A stretch of DNA of 64,000 nucleotides from Dendrophyllia cribrosa (GCA_024195265.1 JAJLRJ010000004.1:39439030-39503029); one strand, 5' to 3'. Shown: positions 20,132 through 34,830, counted from the stretch's first letter. Numbers and translations: made by a program. The notes: generated by a model not told the origin, from the sequence alone.

Positions 20132-21011
20132 CAAAACTGATTTTTGTACCATAGAACGCATGTTCCTCGAATACACTTAAAGAATTGGAGATAAAATTGT
20201 CAGGTTAGTTCTAATTTGTTTTACTTTCATTTTTTTTTTATTGAATTTTGAATTTCCTAAAGGTCTTCTAGTGATCATGCGCATTAGATGCACGCAATTT
20301 CAATATCTTTCTTTACGTAGTGTATAATTCTGTATATATTTTGGTAACATACTCAGTTGCGTTTTAAATGAAAGCCACAATAACATCAGCAGTTATGGGC
20401 TCCTGCTTGGACATAGTATCTAAGTTTCAGCCGGGGCAAATCCGTACGAGATAAAAAAATATGTGAAATTGCAACCGGGGGAGTTCTACGCGGCCGGTAT
20501 GGATGAATTACCCAGAATACCTTTCGGTCGTGAATCGGTCGCGAACAAGGGTTTACAGATTTGGCTAATCGAATGGCTGTTGCGTAGCACGCTGATGGAT
20601 TCAGAAGGAAATGTTCACGAAAATACCAAGGAAAGAGATTGATTTTTTTCTGTGAATGTAGACTTTTGATCTTGAAACTAATTTTTATGCAAACAATTTG
20701 AAGAGAAAGGTGCGTGTTTTTTATTGTTGTTCTGGGACGTGGAAATAGGCATTGTTGTATTTGCTACAGAACAAACGGTCACATGCAGCCGAAGTTGGGT
20801 ATTGCATTCAGCTTATCGGCTGCCAAAGTTTGAAAAAATAACCGGTTGGCACTATCAATGAGTCATTCTGATCGTGTGTTTGGATTTGACACAGCTACGT
20901 CTTTTTAAAGCAGCAACGGTATTTTCTAGGCCTATATGGCTAGTTGGGCTCACCGCAATATTGCGTAACGCGTTAGCATTTCTTATTCACGGGTGCCTTT
21001 GATTTAGTTTA

Positions 21012-21136
21012 GGAGCCCCGCCGAAAGGCAGGGCGACGAAAAATTAGTCTATAGACTCATTCTGTTGTTCTCCTCCACGGAAATCTTTAGTAAAAGGCGA
21101 AAGATTTGTTCGTGTTGAAGGAAAACCAGAGCTAAT
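21012..21136 (-). ncRNA. RNU5: U5 snRNA, array copy 2
   Basis: Same sequence as copy 1. Confidence 0.94.
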
Positions 21137-22074
21137 GTCTTTTGCGCGGATCGGGACTATGTTGAGCGCGACGCAGAGAGCCATGTGGGACAAACAAAAC
21201 TGATTTTTGTACCATAGAACGCATGTTCCTCGAATACACTTAAAGAATTGGAGATAAAATTGTCAGGTTAGTTCTAATTTGTTTTACTTTCATTTTTTTT
21301 TTATTGAATTTTGAATTTCCTAAAGGTCTTCTAGTGATCATGCGCATTAGATGCACGCAATTTCAATATCTTTCTTTACGTAGTGTATAATTCTGTATAT
21401 ATTTTGGTAACATACTCAGTTGCGTTTTAAATGAAAGCCACAATAACATCAGCAGTTATGGGCTCCTGCTTGGACATAGTATCTAAGTTTCAGCCGGGGC
21501 AAATCCGTACGAGATAAAAAAATATGTGAAATTGCAACCGGGGGAGTTCTACGCGGCCGGTATGGATGAATTACCCAGAATACCTTTCGGTCGTGAATCG
21601 GTCGCGAACAAGGGTTTACAGATTTGGCTAATCGAATGGCTGTTGCGTAGCACGCTGATGGATTCAGAAGGAAATGTTCACGAAAATACCAAGGAAAGAG
21701 ATTGATTTTTTTCTGTGAATGTAGACTTTTGATCTTGAAACTAATTTTTATGCAAACAATTTGAAGAGAAAGGTGCGTGTTTTTTATTGTTGTTCTGGGA
21801 CGTGGAAATAGGCATTGTTGTATTTGCTACAGAACAAACGGTCACATGCAGCCGAAGTTGGGTATTGCATTCAGCTTATCGGCTGCCAAAGTTTGAAAAA
21901 ATAACCGGTTGGCACTATCAATGAGTCATTCTGATCGTGTGTTTGGATTTGACACAGCTACGTCTTTTTAAAGCAGCAACGGTATTTTCTAGGCCTATAT
22001 GGCTAGTTGGGCTCACCGCAATATTGCGTAACGCGTTAGCATTTCTTATTCACGGGTGCCTTTGATTTAGTTTA

Positions 22075-22199
22075 GGAGCCCCGCCGAAAGGCAGGGCGAC
22101 GAAAAATTAGTCTATAGACTCATTCTGTTGTTCTCCTCCACGGAAATCTTTAGTAAAAGGCGAAAGATTTGTTCGTGTTGAAGGAAAACCAGAGCTAAT
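22075..22199 (-). ncRNA. RNU5: U5 snRNA, array copy 3
   Basis: Same sequence as copy 1. Confidence 0.94.
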
Positions 22200-23137
22200 G
22201 TCTTTTGCGCGGATCGGGACTATGTTGAGCGCGACGCAGAGAGCCATGTGGGACAAACAAAACTGATTTTTGTACCATAGAACGCATGTTCCTCGAATAC
22301 ACTTAAAGAATTGGAGATAAAATTGTCAGGTTAGTTCTAATTTGTTTTACTTTCATTTTTTTTTTATTGAATTTTGAATTTCCTAAAGGTCTTCTAGTGA
22401 TCATGCGCATTAGATGCACGCAATTTCAATATCTTTCTTTACGTAGTGTATAATTCTGTATATATTTTGGTAACATACTCAGTTGCGTTTTAAATGAAAG
22501 CCACAATAACATCAGCAGTTATGGGCTCCTGCTTGGACATAGTATCTAAGTTTCAGCCGGGGCAAATCCGTACGAGATAAAAAAATATGTGAAATTGCAA
22601 CCGGGGGAGTTCTACGCGGCCGGTATGGATGAATTACCCAGAATACCTTTCGGTCGTGAATCGGTCGCGAACAAGGGTTTACAGATTTGGCTAATCGAAT
22701 GGCTGTTGCGTAGCACGCTGATGGATTCAGAAGGAAATGTTCACGAAAATACCAAGGAAAGAGATTGATTTTTTTCTGTGAATGTAGACTTTTGATCTTG
22801 AAACTAATTTTTATGCAAACAATTTGAAGAGAAAGGTGCGTGTTTTTTATTGTTGTTCTGGGACGTGGAAATAGGCATTGTTGTATTTGCTACAGAACAA
22901 ACGGTCACATGCAGCCGAAGTTGGGTATTGCATTCAGCTTATCGGCTGCCAAAGTTTGAAAAAATAACCGGTTGGCACTATCAATGAGTCATTCTGATCG
23001 TGTGTTTGGATTTGACACAGCTACGTCTTTTTAAAGCAGCAACGGTATTTTCTAGGCCTATATGGCTAGTTGGGCTCACCGCAATATTGCGTAACGCGTT
23101 AGCATTTCTTATTCACGGGTGCCTTTGATTTAGTTTA

Positions 23138-23262
23138 GGAGCCCCGCCGAAAGGCAGGGCGACGAAAAATTAGTCTATAGACTCATTCTGTTGTTCTCCT
23201 CCACGGAAATCTTTAGTAAAAGGCGAAAGATTTGTTCGTGTTGAAGGAAAACCAGAGCTAAT
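23138..23262 (-). ncRNA. RNU5: U5 snRNA, array copy 4
   Basis: Same sequence as copy 1. Confidence 0.94.
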
Positions 23263-24200
23263 GTCTTTTGCGCGGATCGGGACTATGTTGAGCGCGACGC
23301 AGAGAGCCATGTGGGACAAACAAAACTGATTTTTGTACCATAGAACGCATGTTCCTCGAATACACTTAAAGAATTGGAGATAAAATTGTCAGGTTAGTTC
23401 TAATTTGTTTTACTTTCATTTTTTTTTTATTGAATTTTGAATTTCCTAAAGGTCTTCTAGTGATCATGCGCATTAGATGCACGCAATTTCAATATCTTTC
23501 TTTACGTAGTGTATAATTCTGTATATATTTTGGTAACATACTCAGTTGCGTTTTAAATGAAAGCCACAATAACATCAGCAGTTATGGGCTCCTGCTTGGA
23601 CATAGTATCTAAGTTTCAGCCGGGGCAAATCCGTACGAGATAAAAAAATATGTGAAATTGCAACCGGGGGAGTTCTACGCGGCCGGTATGGATGAATTAC
23701 CCAGAATACCTTTCGGTCGTGAATCGGTCGCGAACAAGGGTTTACAGATTTGGCTAATCGAATGGCTGTTGCGTAGCACGCTGATGGATTCAGAAGGAAA
23801 TGTTCACGAAAATACCAAGGAAAGAGATTGATTTTTTTCTGTGAATGTAGACTTTTGATCTTGAAACTAATTTTTATGCAAACAATTTGAAGAGAAAGGT
23901 GCGTGTTTTTTATTGTTGTTCTGGGACGTGGAAATAGGCATTGTTGTATTTGCTACAGAACAAACGGTCACATGCAGCCGAAGTTGGGTATTGCATTCAG
24001 CTTATCGGCTGCCAAAGTTTGAAAAAATAACCGGTTGGCACTATCAATGAGTCATTCTGATCGTGTGTTTGGATTTGACACAGCTACGTCTTTTTAAAGC
24101 AGCAACGGTATTTTCTAGGCCTATATGGCTAGTTGGGCTCACCGCAATATTGCGTAACGCGTTAGCATTTCTTATTCACGGGTGCCTTTGATTTAGTTTA

Positions 24201-24325
24201 GGAGCCCCGCCGAAAGGCAGGGCGACGAAAAATTAGTCTATAGACTCATTCTGTTGTTCTCCTCCACGGAAATCTTTAGTAAAAGGCGAAAGATTTGTTC
24301 GTGTTGAAGGAAAACCAGAGCTAAT
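24201..24325 (-). ncRNA. RNU5: U5 snRNA, array copy 5
   Basis: Same sequence as copy 1. Confidence 0.94.
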
Positions 24326-25263
24326 GTCTTTTGCGCGGATCGGGACTATGTTGAGCGCGACGCAGAGAGCCATGTGGGACAAACAAAACTGATTTTTGTA
24401 CCATAGAACGCATGTTCCTCGAATACACTTAAAGAATTGGAGATAAAATTGTCAGGTTAGTTCTAATTTGTTTTACTTTCATTTTTTTTTTATTGAATTT
24501 TGAATTTCCTAAAGGTCTTCTAGTGATCATGCGCATTAGATGCACGCAATTTCAATATCTTTCTTTACGTAGTGTATAATTCTGTATATATTTTGGTAAC
24601 ATACTCAGTTGCGTTTTAAATGAAAGCCACAATAACATCAGCAGTTATGGGCTCCTGCTTGGACATAGTATCTAAGTTTCAGCCGGGGCAAATCCGTACG
24701 AGATAAAAAAATATGTGAAATTGCAACCGGGGGAGTTCTACGCGGCCGGTATGGATGAATTACCCAGAATACCTTTCGGTCGTGAATCGGTCGCGAACAA
24801 GGGTTTACAGATTTGGCTAATCGAATGGCTGTTGCGTAGCACGCTGATGGATTCAGAAGGAAATGTTCACGAAAATACCAAGGAAAGAGATTGATTTTTT
24901 TCTGTGAATGTAGACTTTTGATCTTGAAACTAATTTTTATGCAAACAATTTGAAGAGAAAGGTGCGTGTTTTTTATTGTTGTTCTGGGACGTGGAAATAG
25001 GCATTGTTGTATTTGCTACAGAACAAACGGTCACATGCAGCCGAAGTTGGGTATTGCATTCAGCTTATCGGCTGCCAAAGTTTGAAAAAATAACCGGTTG
25101 GCACTATCAATGAGTCATTCTGATCGTGTGTTTGGATTTGACACAGCTACGTCTTTTTAAAGCAGCAACGGTATTTTCTAGGCCTATATGGCTAGTTGGG
25201 CTCACCGCAATATTGCGTAACGCGTTAGCATTTCTTATTCACGGGTGCCTTTGATTTAGTTTA

Positions 25264-25388
25264 GGAGCCCCGCCGAAAGGCAGGGCGACGAAAAATTAGT
25301 CTATAGACTCATTCTGTTGTTCTCCTCCACGGAAATCTTTAGTAAAAGGCGAAAGATTTGTTCGTGTTGAAGGAAAACCAGAGCTAAT
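25264..25388 (-). ncRNA. RNU5: U5 snRNA, array copy 6
   Basis: Same sequence as copy 1. Confidence 0.94.
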
Positions 25389-26326
25389 GTCTTTTGCGCG
25401 GATCGGGACTATGTTGAGCGCGACGCAGAGAGCCATGTGGGACAAACAAAACTGATTTTTGTACCATAGAACGCATGTTCCTCGAATACACTTAAAGAAT
25501 TGGAGATAAAATTGTCAGGTTAGTTCTAATTTGTTTTACTTTCATTTTTTTTTTATTGAATTTTGAATTTCCTAAAGGTCTTCTAGTGATCATGCGCATT
25601 AGATGCACGCAATTTCAATATCTTTCTTTACGTAGTGTATAATTCTGTATATATTTTGGTAACATACTCAGTTGCGTTTTAAATGAAAGCCACAATAACA
25701 TCAGCAGTTATGGGCTCCTGCTTGGACATAGTATCTAAGTTTCAGCCGGGGCAAATCCGTACGAGATAAAAAAATATGTGAAATTGCAACCGGGGGAGTT
25801 CTACGCGGCCGGTATGGATGAATTACCCAGAATACCTTTCGGTCGTGAATCGGTCGCGAACAAGGGTTTACAGATTTGGCTAATCGAATGGCTGTTGCGT
25901 AGCACGCTGATGGATTCAGAAGGAAATGTTCACGAAAATACCAAGGAAAGAGATTGATTTTTTTCTGTGAATGTAGACTTTTGATCTTGAAACTAATTTT
26001 TATGCAAACAATTTGAAGAGAAAGGTGCGTGTTTTTTATTGTTGTTCTGGGACGTGGAAATAGGCATTGTTGTATTTGCTACAGAACAAACGGTCACATG
26101 CAGCCGAAGTTGGGTATTGCATTCAGCTTATCGGCTGCCAAAGTTTGAAAAAATAACCGGTTGGCACTATCAATGAGTCATTCTGATCGTGTGTTTGGAT
26201 TTGACACAGCTACGTCTTTTTAAAGCAGCAACGGTATTTTCTAGGCCTATATGGCTAGTTGGGCTCACCGCAATATTGCGTAACGCGTTAGCATTTCTTA
26301 TTCACGGGTGCCTTTGATTTAGTTTA

Positions 26327-26451
26327 GGAGCCCCGCCGAAAGGCAGGGCGACGAAAAATTAGTCTATAGACTCATTCTGTTGTTCTCCTCCACGGAAATC
26401 TTTAGTAAAAGGCGAAAGATTTGTTCGTGTTGAAGGAAAACCAGAGCTAAT
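26327..26451 (-). ncRNA. RNU5: U5 snRNA, array copy 7
   Basis: Same sequence as copy 1. Confidence 0.94.
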
Positions 26452-27389
26452 GTCTTTTGCGCGGATCGGGACTATGTTGAGCGCGACGCAGAGAGCCATG
26501 TGGGACAAACAAAACTGATTTTTGTACCATAGAACGCATGTTCCTCGAATACACTTAAAGAATTGGAGATAAAATTGTCAGGTTAGTTCTAATTTGTTTT
26601 ACTTTCATTTTTTTTTTATTGAATTTTGAATTTCCTAAAGGTCTTCTAGTGATCATGCGCATTAGATGCACGCAATTTCAATATCTTTCTTTACGTAGTG
26701 TATAATTCTGTATATATTTTGGTAACATACTCAGTTGCGTTTTAAATGAAAGCCACAATAACATCAGCAGTTATGGGCTCCTGCTTGGACATAGTATCTA
26801 AGTTTCAGCCGGGGCAAATCCGTACGAGATAAAAAAATATGTGAAATTGCAACCGGGGGAGTTCTACGCGGCCGGTATGGATGAATTACCCAGAATACCT
26901 TTCGGTCGTGAATCGGTCGCGAACAAGGGTTTACAGATTTGGCTAATCGAATGGCTGTTGCGTAGCACGCTGATGGATTCAGAAGGAAATGTTCACGAAA
27001 ATACCAAGGAAAGAGATTGATTTTTTTCTGTGAATGTAGACTTTTGATCTTGAAACTAATTTTTATGCAAACAATTTGAAGAGAAAGGTGCGTGTTTTTT
27101 ATTGTTGTTCTGGGACGTGGAAATAGGCATTGTTGTATTTGCTACAGAACAAACGGTCACATGCAGCCGAAGTTGGGTATTGCATTCAGCTTATCGGCTG
27201 CCAAAGTTTGAAAAAATAACCGGTTGGCACTATCAATGAGTCATTCTGATCGTGTGTTTGGATTTGACACAGCTACGTCTTTTTAAAGCAGCAACGGTAT
27301 TTTCTAGGCCTATATGGCTAGTTGGGCTCACCGCAATATTGCGTAACGCGTTAGCATTTCTTATTCACGGGTGCCTTTGATTTAGTTTA

Positions 27390-27514
27390 GGAGCCCCGCC
27401 GAAAGGCAGGGCGACGAAAAATTAGTCTATAGACTCATTCTGTTGTTCTCCTCCACGGAAATCTTTAGTAAAAGGCGAAAGATTTGTTCGTGTTGAAGGA
27501 AAACCAGAGCTAAT
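27390..27514 (-). ncRNA. RNU5: U5 snRNA, array copy 8
   Basis: Same sequence as copy 1. Confidence 0.94.
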
Positions 27515-28452
27515 GTCTTTTGCGCGGATCGGGACTATGTTGAGCGCGACGCAGAGAGCCATGTGGGACAAACAAAACTGATTTTTGTACCATAGAACGC
27601 ATGTTCCTCGAATACACTTAAAGAATTGGAGATAAAATTGTCAGGTTAGTTCTAATTTGTTTTACTTTCATTTTTTTTTTATTGAATTTTGAATTTCCTA
27701 AAGGTCTTCTAGTGATCATGCGCATTAGATGCACGCAATTTCAATATCTTTCTTTACGTAGTGTATAATTCTGTATATATTTTGGTAACATACTCAGTTG
27801 CGTTTTAAATGAAAGCCACAATAACATCAGCAGTTATGGGCTCCTGCTTGGACATAGTATCTAAGTTTCAGCCGGGGCAAATCCGTACGAGATAAAAAAA
27901 TATGTGAAATTGCAACCGGGGGAGTTCTACGCGGCCGGTATGGATGAATTACCCAGAATACCTTTCGGTCGTGAATCGGTCGCGAACAAGGGTTTACAGA
28001 TTTGGCTAATCGAATGGCTGTTGCGTAGCACGCTGATGGATTCAGAAGGAAATGTTCACGAAAATACCAAGGAAAGAGATTGATTTTTTTCTGTGAATGT
28101 AGACTTTTGATCTTGAAACTAATTTTTATGCAAACAATTTGAAGAGAAAGGTGCGTGTTTTTTATTGTTGTTCTGGGACGTGGAAATAGGCATTGTTGTA
28201 TTTGCTACAGAACAAACGGTCACATGCAGCCGAAGTTGGGTATTGCATTCAGCTTATCGGCTGCCAAAGTTTGAAAAAATAACCGGTTGGCACTATCAAT
28301 GAGTCATTCTGATCGTGTGTTTGGATTTGACACAGCTACGTCTTTTTAAAGCAGCAACGGTATTTTCTAGGCCTATATGGCTAGTTGGGCTCACCGCAAT
28401 ATTGCGTAACGCGTTAGCATTTCTTATTCACGGGTGCCTTTGATTTAGTTTA

Positions 28453-28577
28453 GGAGCCCCGCCGAAAGGCAGGGCGACGAAAAATTAGTCTATAGACTCA
28501 TTCTGTTGTTCTCCTCCACGGAAATCTTTAGTAAAAGGCGAAAGATTTGTTCGTGTTGAAGGAAAACCAGAGCTAAT
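28453..28577 (-). ncRNA. RNU5: U5 snRNA, array copy 9
   Basis: Same sequence as copy 1. Confidence 0.94.
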
Positions 28578-29515
28578 GTCTTTTGCGCGGATCGGGACTA
28601 TGTTGAGCGCGACGCAGAGAGCCATGTGGGACAAACAAAACTGATTTTTGTACCATAGAACGCATGTTCCTCGAATACACTTAAAGAATTGGAGATAAAA
28701 TTGTCAGGTTAGTTCTAATTTGTTTTACTTTCATTTTTTTTTTATTGAATTTTGAATTTCCTAAAGGTCTTCTAGTGATCATGCGCATTAGATGCACGCA
28801 ATTTCAATATCTTTCTTTACGTAGTGTATAATTCTGTATATATTTTGGTAACATACTCAGTTGCGTTTTAAATGAAAGCCACAATAACATCAGCAGTTAT
28901 GGGCTCCTGCTTGGACATAGTATCTAAGTTTCAGCCGGGGCAAATCCGTACGAGATAAAAAAATATGTGAAATTGCAACCGGGGGAGTTCTACGCGGCCG
29001 GTATGGATGAATTACCCAGAATACCTTTCGGTCGTGAATCGGTCGCGAACAAGGGTTTACAGATTTGGCTAATCGAATGGCTGTTGCGTAGCACGCTGAT
29101 GGATTCAGAAGGAAATGTTCACGAAAATACCAAGGAAAGAGATTGATTTTTTTCTGTGAATGTAGACTTTTGATCTTGAAACTAATTTTTATGCAAACAA
29201 TTTGAAGAGAAAGGTGCGTGTTTTTTATTGTTGTTCTGGGACGTGGAAATAGGCATTGTTGTATTTGCTACAGAACAAACGGTCACATGCAGCCGAAGTT
29301 GGGTATTGCATTCAGCTTATCGGCTGCCAAAGTTTGAAAAAATAACCGGTTGGCACTATCAATGAGTCATTCTGATCGTGTGTTTGGATTTGACACAGCT
29401 ACGTCTTTTTAAAGCAGCAACGGTATTTTCTAGGCCTATATGGCTAGTTGGGCTCACCGCAATATTGCGTAACGCGTTAGCATTTCTTATTCACGGGTGC
29501 CTTTGATTTAGTTTA

Positions 29516-29640
29516 GGAGCCCCGCCGAAAGGCAGGGCGACGAAAAATTAGTCTATAGACTCATTCTGTTGTTCTCCTCCACGGAAATCTTTAGTAAAAG
29601 GCGAAAGATTTGTTCGTGTTGAAGGAAAACCAGAGCTAAT
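29516..29640 (-). ncRNA. RNU5: U5 snRNA, array copy 10
   Basis: Same sequence as copy 1. Confidence 0.94.
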
Positions 29641-30578
29641 GTCTTTTGCGCGGATCGGGACTATGTTGAGCGCGACGCAGAGAGCCATGTGGGACAAACA
29701 AAACTGATTTTTGTACCATAGAACGCATGTTCCTCGAATACACTTAAAGAATTGGAGATAAAATTGTCAGGTTAGTTCTAATTTGTTTTACTTTCATTTT
29801 TTTTTTATTGAATTTTGAATTTCCTAAAGGTCTTCTAGTGATCATGCGCATTAGATGCACGCAATTTCAATATCTTTCTTTACGTAGTGTATAATTCTGT
29901 ATATATTTTGGTAACATACTCAGTTGCGTTTTAAATGAAAGCCACAATAACATCAGCAGTTATGGGCTCCTGCTTGGACATAGTATCTAAGTTTCAGCCG
30001 GGGCAAATCCGTACGAGATAAAAAAATATGTGAAATTGCAACCGGGGGAGTTCTACGCGGCCGGTATGGATGAATTACCCAGAATACCTTTCGGTCGTGA
30101 ATCGGTCGCGAACAAGGGTTTACAGATTTGGCTAATCGAATGGCTGTTGCGTAGCACGCTGATGGATTCAGAAGGAAATGTTCACGAAAATACCAAGGAA
30201 AGAGATTGATTTTTTTCTGTGAATGTAGACTTTTGATCTTGAAACTAATTTTTATGCAAACAATTTGAAGAGAAAGGTGCGTGTTTTTTATTGTTGTTCT
30301 GGGACGTGGAAATAGGCATTGTTGTATTTGCTACAGAACAAACGGTCACATGCAGCCGAAGTTGGGTATTGCATTCAGCTTATCGGCTGCCAAAGTTTGA
30401 AAAAATAACCGGTTGGCACTATCAATGAGTCATTCTGATCGTGTGTTTGGATTTGACACAGCTACGTCTTTTTAAAGCAGCAACGGTATTTTCTAGGCCT
30501 ATATGGCTAGTTGGGCTCACCGCAATATTGCGTAACGCGTTAGCATTTCTTATTCACGGGTGCCTTTGATTTAGTTTA

Positions 30579-30703
30579 GGAGCCCCGCCGAAAGGCAGGG
30601 CGACGAAAAATTAGTCTATAGACTCATTCTGTTGTTCTCCTCCACGGAAATCTTTAGTAAAAGGCGAAAGATTTGTTCGTGTTGAAGGAAAACCAGAGCT
30701 AAT
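30579..30703 (-). ncRNA. RNU5: U5 snRNA, array copy 11
   Basis: Same sequence as copy 1. Confidence 0.94.
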
Positions 30704-31641
30704 GTCTTTTGCGCGGATCGGGACTATGTTGAGCGCGACGCAGAGAGCCATGTGGGACAAACAAAACTGATTTTTGTACCATAGAACGCATGTTCCTCGA
30801 ATACACTTAAAGAATTGGAGATAAAATTGTCAGGTTAGTTCTAATTTGTTTTACTTTCATTTTTTTTTTATTGAATTTTGAATTTCCTAAAGGTCTTCTA
30901 GTGATCATGCGCATTAGATGCACGCAATTTCAATATCTTTCTTTACGTAGTGTATAATTCTGTATATATTTTGGTAACATACTCAGTTGCGTTTTAAATG
31001 AAAGCCACAATAACATCAGCAGTTATGGGCTCCTGCTTGGACATAGTATCTAAGTTTCAGCCGGGGCAAATCCGTACGAGATAAAAAAATATGTGAAATT
31101 GCAACCGGGGGAGTTCTACGCGGCCGGTATGGATGAATTACCCAGAATACCTTTCGGTCGTGAATCGGTCGCGAACAAGGGTTTACAGATTTGGCTAATC
31201 GAATGGCTGTTGCGTAGCACGCTGATGGATTCAGAAGGAAATGTTCACGAAAATACCAAGGAAAGAGATTGATTTTTTTCTGTGAATGTAGACTTTTGAT
31301 CTTGAAACTAATTTTTATGCAAACAATTTGAAGAGAAAGGTGCGTGTTTTTTATTGTTGTTCTGGGACGTGGAAATAGGCATTGTTGTATTTGCTACAGA
31401 ACAAACGGTCACATGCAGCCGAAGTTGGGTATTGCATTCAGCTTATCGGCTGCCAAAGTTTGAAAAAATAACCGGTTGGCACTATCAATGAGTCATTCTG
31501 ATCGTGTGTTTGGATTTGACACAGCTACGTCTTTTTAAAGCAGCAACGGTATTTTCTAGGCCTATATGGCTAGTTGGGCTCACCGCAATATTGCGTAACG
31601 CGTTAGCATTTCTTATTCACGGGTGCCTTTGATTTAGTTTA

Positions 31642-31766
31642 GGAGCCCCGCCGAAAGGCAGGGCGACGAAAAATTAGTCTATAGACTCATTCTGTTGTTC
31701 TCCTCCACGGAAATCTTTAGTAAAAGGCGAAAGATTTGTTCGTGTTGAAGGAAAACCAGAGCTAAT
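31642..31766 (-). ncRNA. RNU5: U5 snRNA, array copy 12
   Basis: Same sequence as copy 1. Confidence 0.94.
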
Positions 31767-32704
31767 GTCTTTTGCGCGGATCGGGACTATGTTGAGCGCG
31801 ACGCAGAGAGCCATGTGGGACAAACAAAACTGATTTTTGTACCATAGAACGCATGTTCCTCGAATACACTTAAAGAATTGGAGATAAAATTGTCAGGTTA
31901 GTTCTAATTTGTTTTACTTTCATTTTTTTTTTATTGAATTTTGAATTTCCTAAAGGTCTTCTAGTGATCATGCGCATTAGATGCACGCAATTTCAATATC
32001 TTTCTTTACGTAGTGTATAATTCTGTATATATTTTGGTAACATACTCAGTTGCGTTTTAAATGAAAGCCACAATAACATCAGCAGTTATGGGCTCCTGCT
32101 TGGACATAGTATCTAAGTTTCAGCCGGGGCAAATCCGTACGAGATAAAAAAATATGTGAAATTGCAACCGGGGGAGTTCTACGCGGCCGGTATGGATGAA
32201 TTACCCAGAATACCTTTCGGTCGTGAATCGGTCGCGAACAAGGGTTTACAGATTTGGCTAATCGAATGGCTGTTGCGTAGCACGCTGATGGATTCAGAAG
32301 GAAATGTTCACGAAAATACCAAGGAAAGAGATTGATTTTTTTCTGTGAATGTAGACTTTTGATCTTGAAACTAATTTTTATGCAAACAATTTGAAGAGAA
32401 AGGTGCGTGTTTTTTATTGTTGTTCTGGGACGTGGAAATAGGCATTGTTGTATTTGCTACAGAACAAACGGTCACATGCAGCCGAAGTTGGGTATTGCAT
32501 TCAGCTTATCGGCTGCCAAAGTTTGAAAAAATAACCGGTTGGCACTATCAATGAGTCATTCTGATCGTGTGTTTGGATTTGACACAGCTACGTCTTTTTA
32601 AAGCAGCAACGGTATTTTCTAGGCCTATATGGCTAGTTGGGCTCACCGCAATATTGCGTAACGCGTTAGCATTTCTTATTCACGGGTGCCTTTGATTTAG
32701 TTTA

Positions 32705-32829
32705 GGAGCCCCGCCGAAAGGCAGGGCGACGAAAAATTAGTCTATAGACTCATTCTGTTGTTCTCCTCCACGGAAATCTTTAGTAAAAGGCGAAAGATTT
32801 GTTCGTGTTGAAGGAAAACCAGAGCTAAT
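32705..32829 (-). ncRNA. RNU5: U5 snRNA, array copy 13
   Basis: Same sequence as copy 1. Confidence 0.94.
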
Positions 32830-33767
32830 GTCTTTTGCGCGGATCGGGACTATGTTGAGCGCGACGCAGAGAGCCATGTGGGACAAACAAAACTGATTTT
32901 TGTACCATAGAACGCATGTTCCTCGAATACACTTAAAGAATTGGAGATAAAATTGTCAGGTTAGTTCTAATTTGTTTTACTTTCATTTTTTTTTTATTGA
33001 ATTTTGAATTTCCTAAAGGTCTTCTAGTGATCATGCGCATTAGATGCACGCAATTTCAATATCTTTCTTTACGTAGTGTATAATTCTGTATATATTTTGG
33101 TAACATACTCAGTTGCGTTTTAAATGAAAGCCACAATAACATCAGCAGTTATGGGCTCCTGCTTGGACATAGTATCTAAGTTTCAGCCGGGGCAAATCCG
33201 TACGAGATAAAAAAATATGTGAAATTGCAACCGGGGGAGTTCTACGCGGCCGGTATGGATGAATTACCCAGAATACCTTTCGGTCGTGAATCGGTCGCGA
33301 ACAAGGGTTTACAGATTTGGCTAATCGAATGGCTGTTGCGTAGCACGCTGATGGATTCAGAAGGAAATGTTCACGAAAATACCAAGGAAAGAGATTGATT
33401 TTTTTCTGTGAATGTAGACTTTTGATCTTGAAACTAATTTTTATGCAAACAATTTGAAGAGAAAGGTGCGTGTTTTTTATTGTTGTTCTGGGACGTGGAA
33501 ATAGGCATTGTTGTATTTGCTACAGAACAAACGGTCACATGCAGCCGAAGTTGGGTATTGCATTCAGCTTATCGGCTGCCAAAGTTTGAAAAAATAACCG
33601 GTTGGCACTATCAATGAGTCATTCTGATCGTGTGTTTGGATTTGACACAGCTACGTCTTTTTAAAGCAGCAACGGTATTTTCTAGGCCTATATGGCTAGT
33701 TGGGCTCACCGCAATATTGCGTAACGCGTTAGCATTTCTTATTCACGGGTGCCTTTGATTTAGTTTA

Positions 33768-33892
33768 GGAGCCCCGCCGAAAGGCAGGGCGACGAAAAAT
33801 TAGTCTATAGACTCATTCTGTTGTTCTCCTCCACGGAAATCTTTAGTAAAAGGCGAAAGATTTGTTCGTGTTGAAGGAAAACCAGAGCTAAT
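33768..33892 (-). ncRNA. RNU5: U5 snRNA, array copy 14
   Basis: Same sequence as copy 1. Confidence 0.94.
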
Positions 33893-34830
33893 GTCTTTTG
33901 CGCGGATCGGGACTATGTTGAGCGCGACGCAGAGAGCCATGTGGGACAAACAAAACTGATTTTTGTACCATAGAACGCATGTTCCTCGAATACACTTAAA
34001 GAATTGGAGATAAAATTGTCAGGTTAGTTCTAATTTGTTTTACTTTCATTTTTTTTTTATTGAATTTTGAATTTCCTAAAGGTCTTCTAGTGATCATGCG
34101 CATTAGATGCACGCAATTTCAATATCTTTCTTTACGTAGTGTATAATTCTGTATATATTTTGGTAACATACTCAGTTGCGTTTTAAATGAAAGCCACAAT
34201 AACATCAGCAGTTATGGGCTCCTGCTTGGACATAGTATCTAAGTTTCAGCCGGGGCAAATCCGTACGAGATAAAAAAATATGTGAAATTGCAACCGGGGG
34301 AGTTCTACGCGGCCGGTATGGATGAATTACCCAGAATACCTTTCGGTCGTGAATCGGTCGCGAACAAGGGTTTACAGATTTGGCTAATCGAATGGCTGTT
34401 GCGTAGCACGCTGATGGATTCAGAAGGAAATGTTCACGAAAATACCAAGGAAAGAGATTGATTTTTTTCTGTGAATGTAGACTTTTGATCTTGAAACTAA
34501 TTTTTATGCAAACAATTTGAAGAGAAAGGTGCGTGTTTTTTATTGTTGTTCTGGGACGTGGAAATAGGCATTGTTGTATTTGCTACAGAACAAACGGTCA
34601 CATGCAGCCGAAGTTGGGTATTGCATTCAGCTTATCGGCTGCCAAAGTTTGAAAAAATAACCGGTTGGCACTATCAATGAGTCATTCTGATCGTGTGTTT
34701 GGATTTGACACAGCTACGTCTTTTTAAAGCAGCAACGGTATTTTCTAGGCCTATATGGCTAGTTGGGCTCACCGCAATATTGCGTAACGCGTTAGCATTT
34801 CTTATTCACGGGTGCCTTTGATTTAGTTTA

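Noticed and set aside
19391..20453. U1, U2, U4, U6, 5S rRNA or tRNA genes also in the monomer
   Set aside because: I compared remembered signatures of each on both strands and found none.
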